A program made the translations under genes and the position numbers. Under the pieces are notes generated by a model. That model worked only from the letters and a program-made list of their open reading frames with translations. It made no database searches and was not told the DNA's origin. A stretch of 5,707 nucleotides of DNA. It comes from Candidatus Latescibacterota bacterium (lineage in GTDB: Bacteria; Latescibacterota; 4484-107). Location of the stretch: positions 1-5,707 of the forward strand of contig JAUWMS010000207.1 in the NCBI GenBank assembly GCA_030613045.1. The letters are read 5' to 3'. This document shows, in pieces, positions 5,538 through 5,707 of this stretch; the stretch's first letter is position 1; every line of letters starts with the position of its first letter.

Positions 5538-5707
5538 TTGCGTTCTGCAAACTCCGCCAACGCAGGGCGCTCCACCGCGATGTAATCCGCGTACCGCATT
5601 CGGATCGAAACCGTGTGTTCTCCCGCATTGAAATTGATCTGCTCATTCTGCCCCAATAACGGATCACAGAATGTCCGCATCCCGAACAGACTCCCGAACG
5701 GGGGAAT
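5528..5707 (-). CDS. 3' end of an unrecognised gene, cut by the window edge
   Basis: The frame is open from the window edge to a TGA at 5530-5528, giving the last 59 residues of a protein whose start lies outside. The composition is that of a normal soluble protein, with likely beta-strands around NEQINFNAGEHTVSIRMRY and an acidic C-terminal helix (VERPALAEFAERNEQ). The competing minus-strand frame here is rich in Arg and Ser and looks like a shadow. The last codons fall inside a 7-bp tandem/inverted repeat, so the natural C-terminus may have been altered. I do not recognise the family. It is the upstream neighbour of the lipoprotein gene, separated by 253 nt of repeat-bearing DNA. Confidence 0.6.
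   Translation of the reverse strand: MPPFGSLFGMRTFCDPLLGQNEQINFNAGEHTVSIRMRYADYIAVERPALAEFAERNEQ

Noticed and set aside
5275..5667. Upstream extension of the lipoprotein frame to 5667 (would give 419 residues)
   Set aside because: The added part is Arg/Ser-rich, crosses two palindromic repeats, overlaps the partial gene ending at 5528 in another frame, and would bury the lipoprotein signal. The GTG at 5274 with GAGG at 8 nt is far better.

Overview
The window reads as one co-directional stretch of a bacterial chromosome. All six genes I can support lie on the minus strand, so the text below runs from high to low coordinates. Coding density is high. Five genes have visible starts, and each has a purine-rich Shine-Dalgarno core ending 8 nt before its start codon. 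The two exported proteins start with GTG; the three cytosolic ones start with ATG. The C-terminus of the largest protein is a FlgD-like Ig / type IX-type sorting domain (YPNP near its start, a WD...LESGLY block, a lysine-rich end). Such tails are typical of the FCB superphylum and related candidate phyla (Latescibacterota, KSB1, Eisenbacteria and similar). I therefore lean to an uncultured member of that broad group, with low confidence.

Layout: (1) 5707-5528, the 3' end of an unrecognised gene cut by the window edge. (2) 5527-5275, a 253-nt intergenic region with two long inverted repeats; one of them overlaps the stop codon of the upstream gene. (3) 5274-4408, a predicted outer-membrane lipoprotein of unknown function. 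(4) 4316-3774, a hicB-hicA type II toxin-antitoxin pair, antitoxin first, with 3 nt between the genes. (5) 3715-626, a 1029-residue exported protein with an M6-like peptidase region, an FG-GAP/VCBS repeat region and a FlgD-like C-terminal domain; its zinc site looks destroyed. (6) 587-210, a small FMN-binding split-barrel (pyridoxamine 5'-phosphate oxidase family) protein. (7) 209-1, a 209-nt non-coding end with two short hairpins. No stretch longer than 300 bases lacks a gene.

The most notable points are: the M6-like protein has Lys-Met where the family has the His-Glu of HExxH; a near-perfect inverted repeat lies in frame inside its signal-peptide region and lengthens the N-terminus; and the intergenic palindromic elements include one made of 7-bp TGAGYAA-type units whose arm supplies the last codons of the neighbouring gene. 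I see no phage, IS transposase, CRISPR, tRNA or rRNA. Apart from hicB-hicA, which form an obvious unit, nothing shows that the genes act together; they may just be neighbours.
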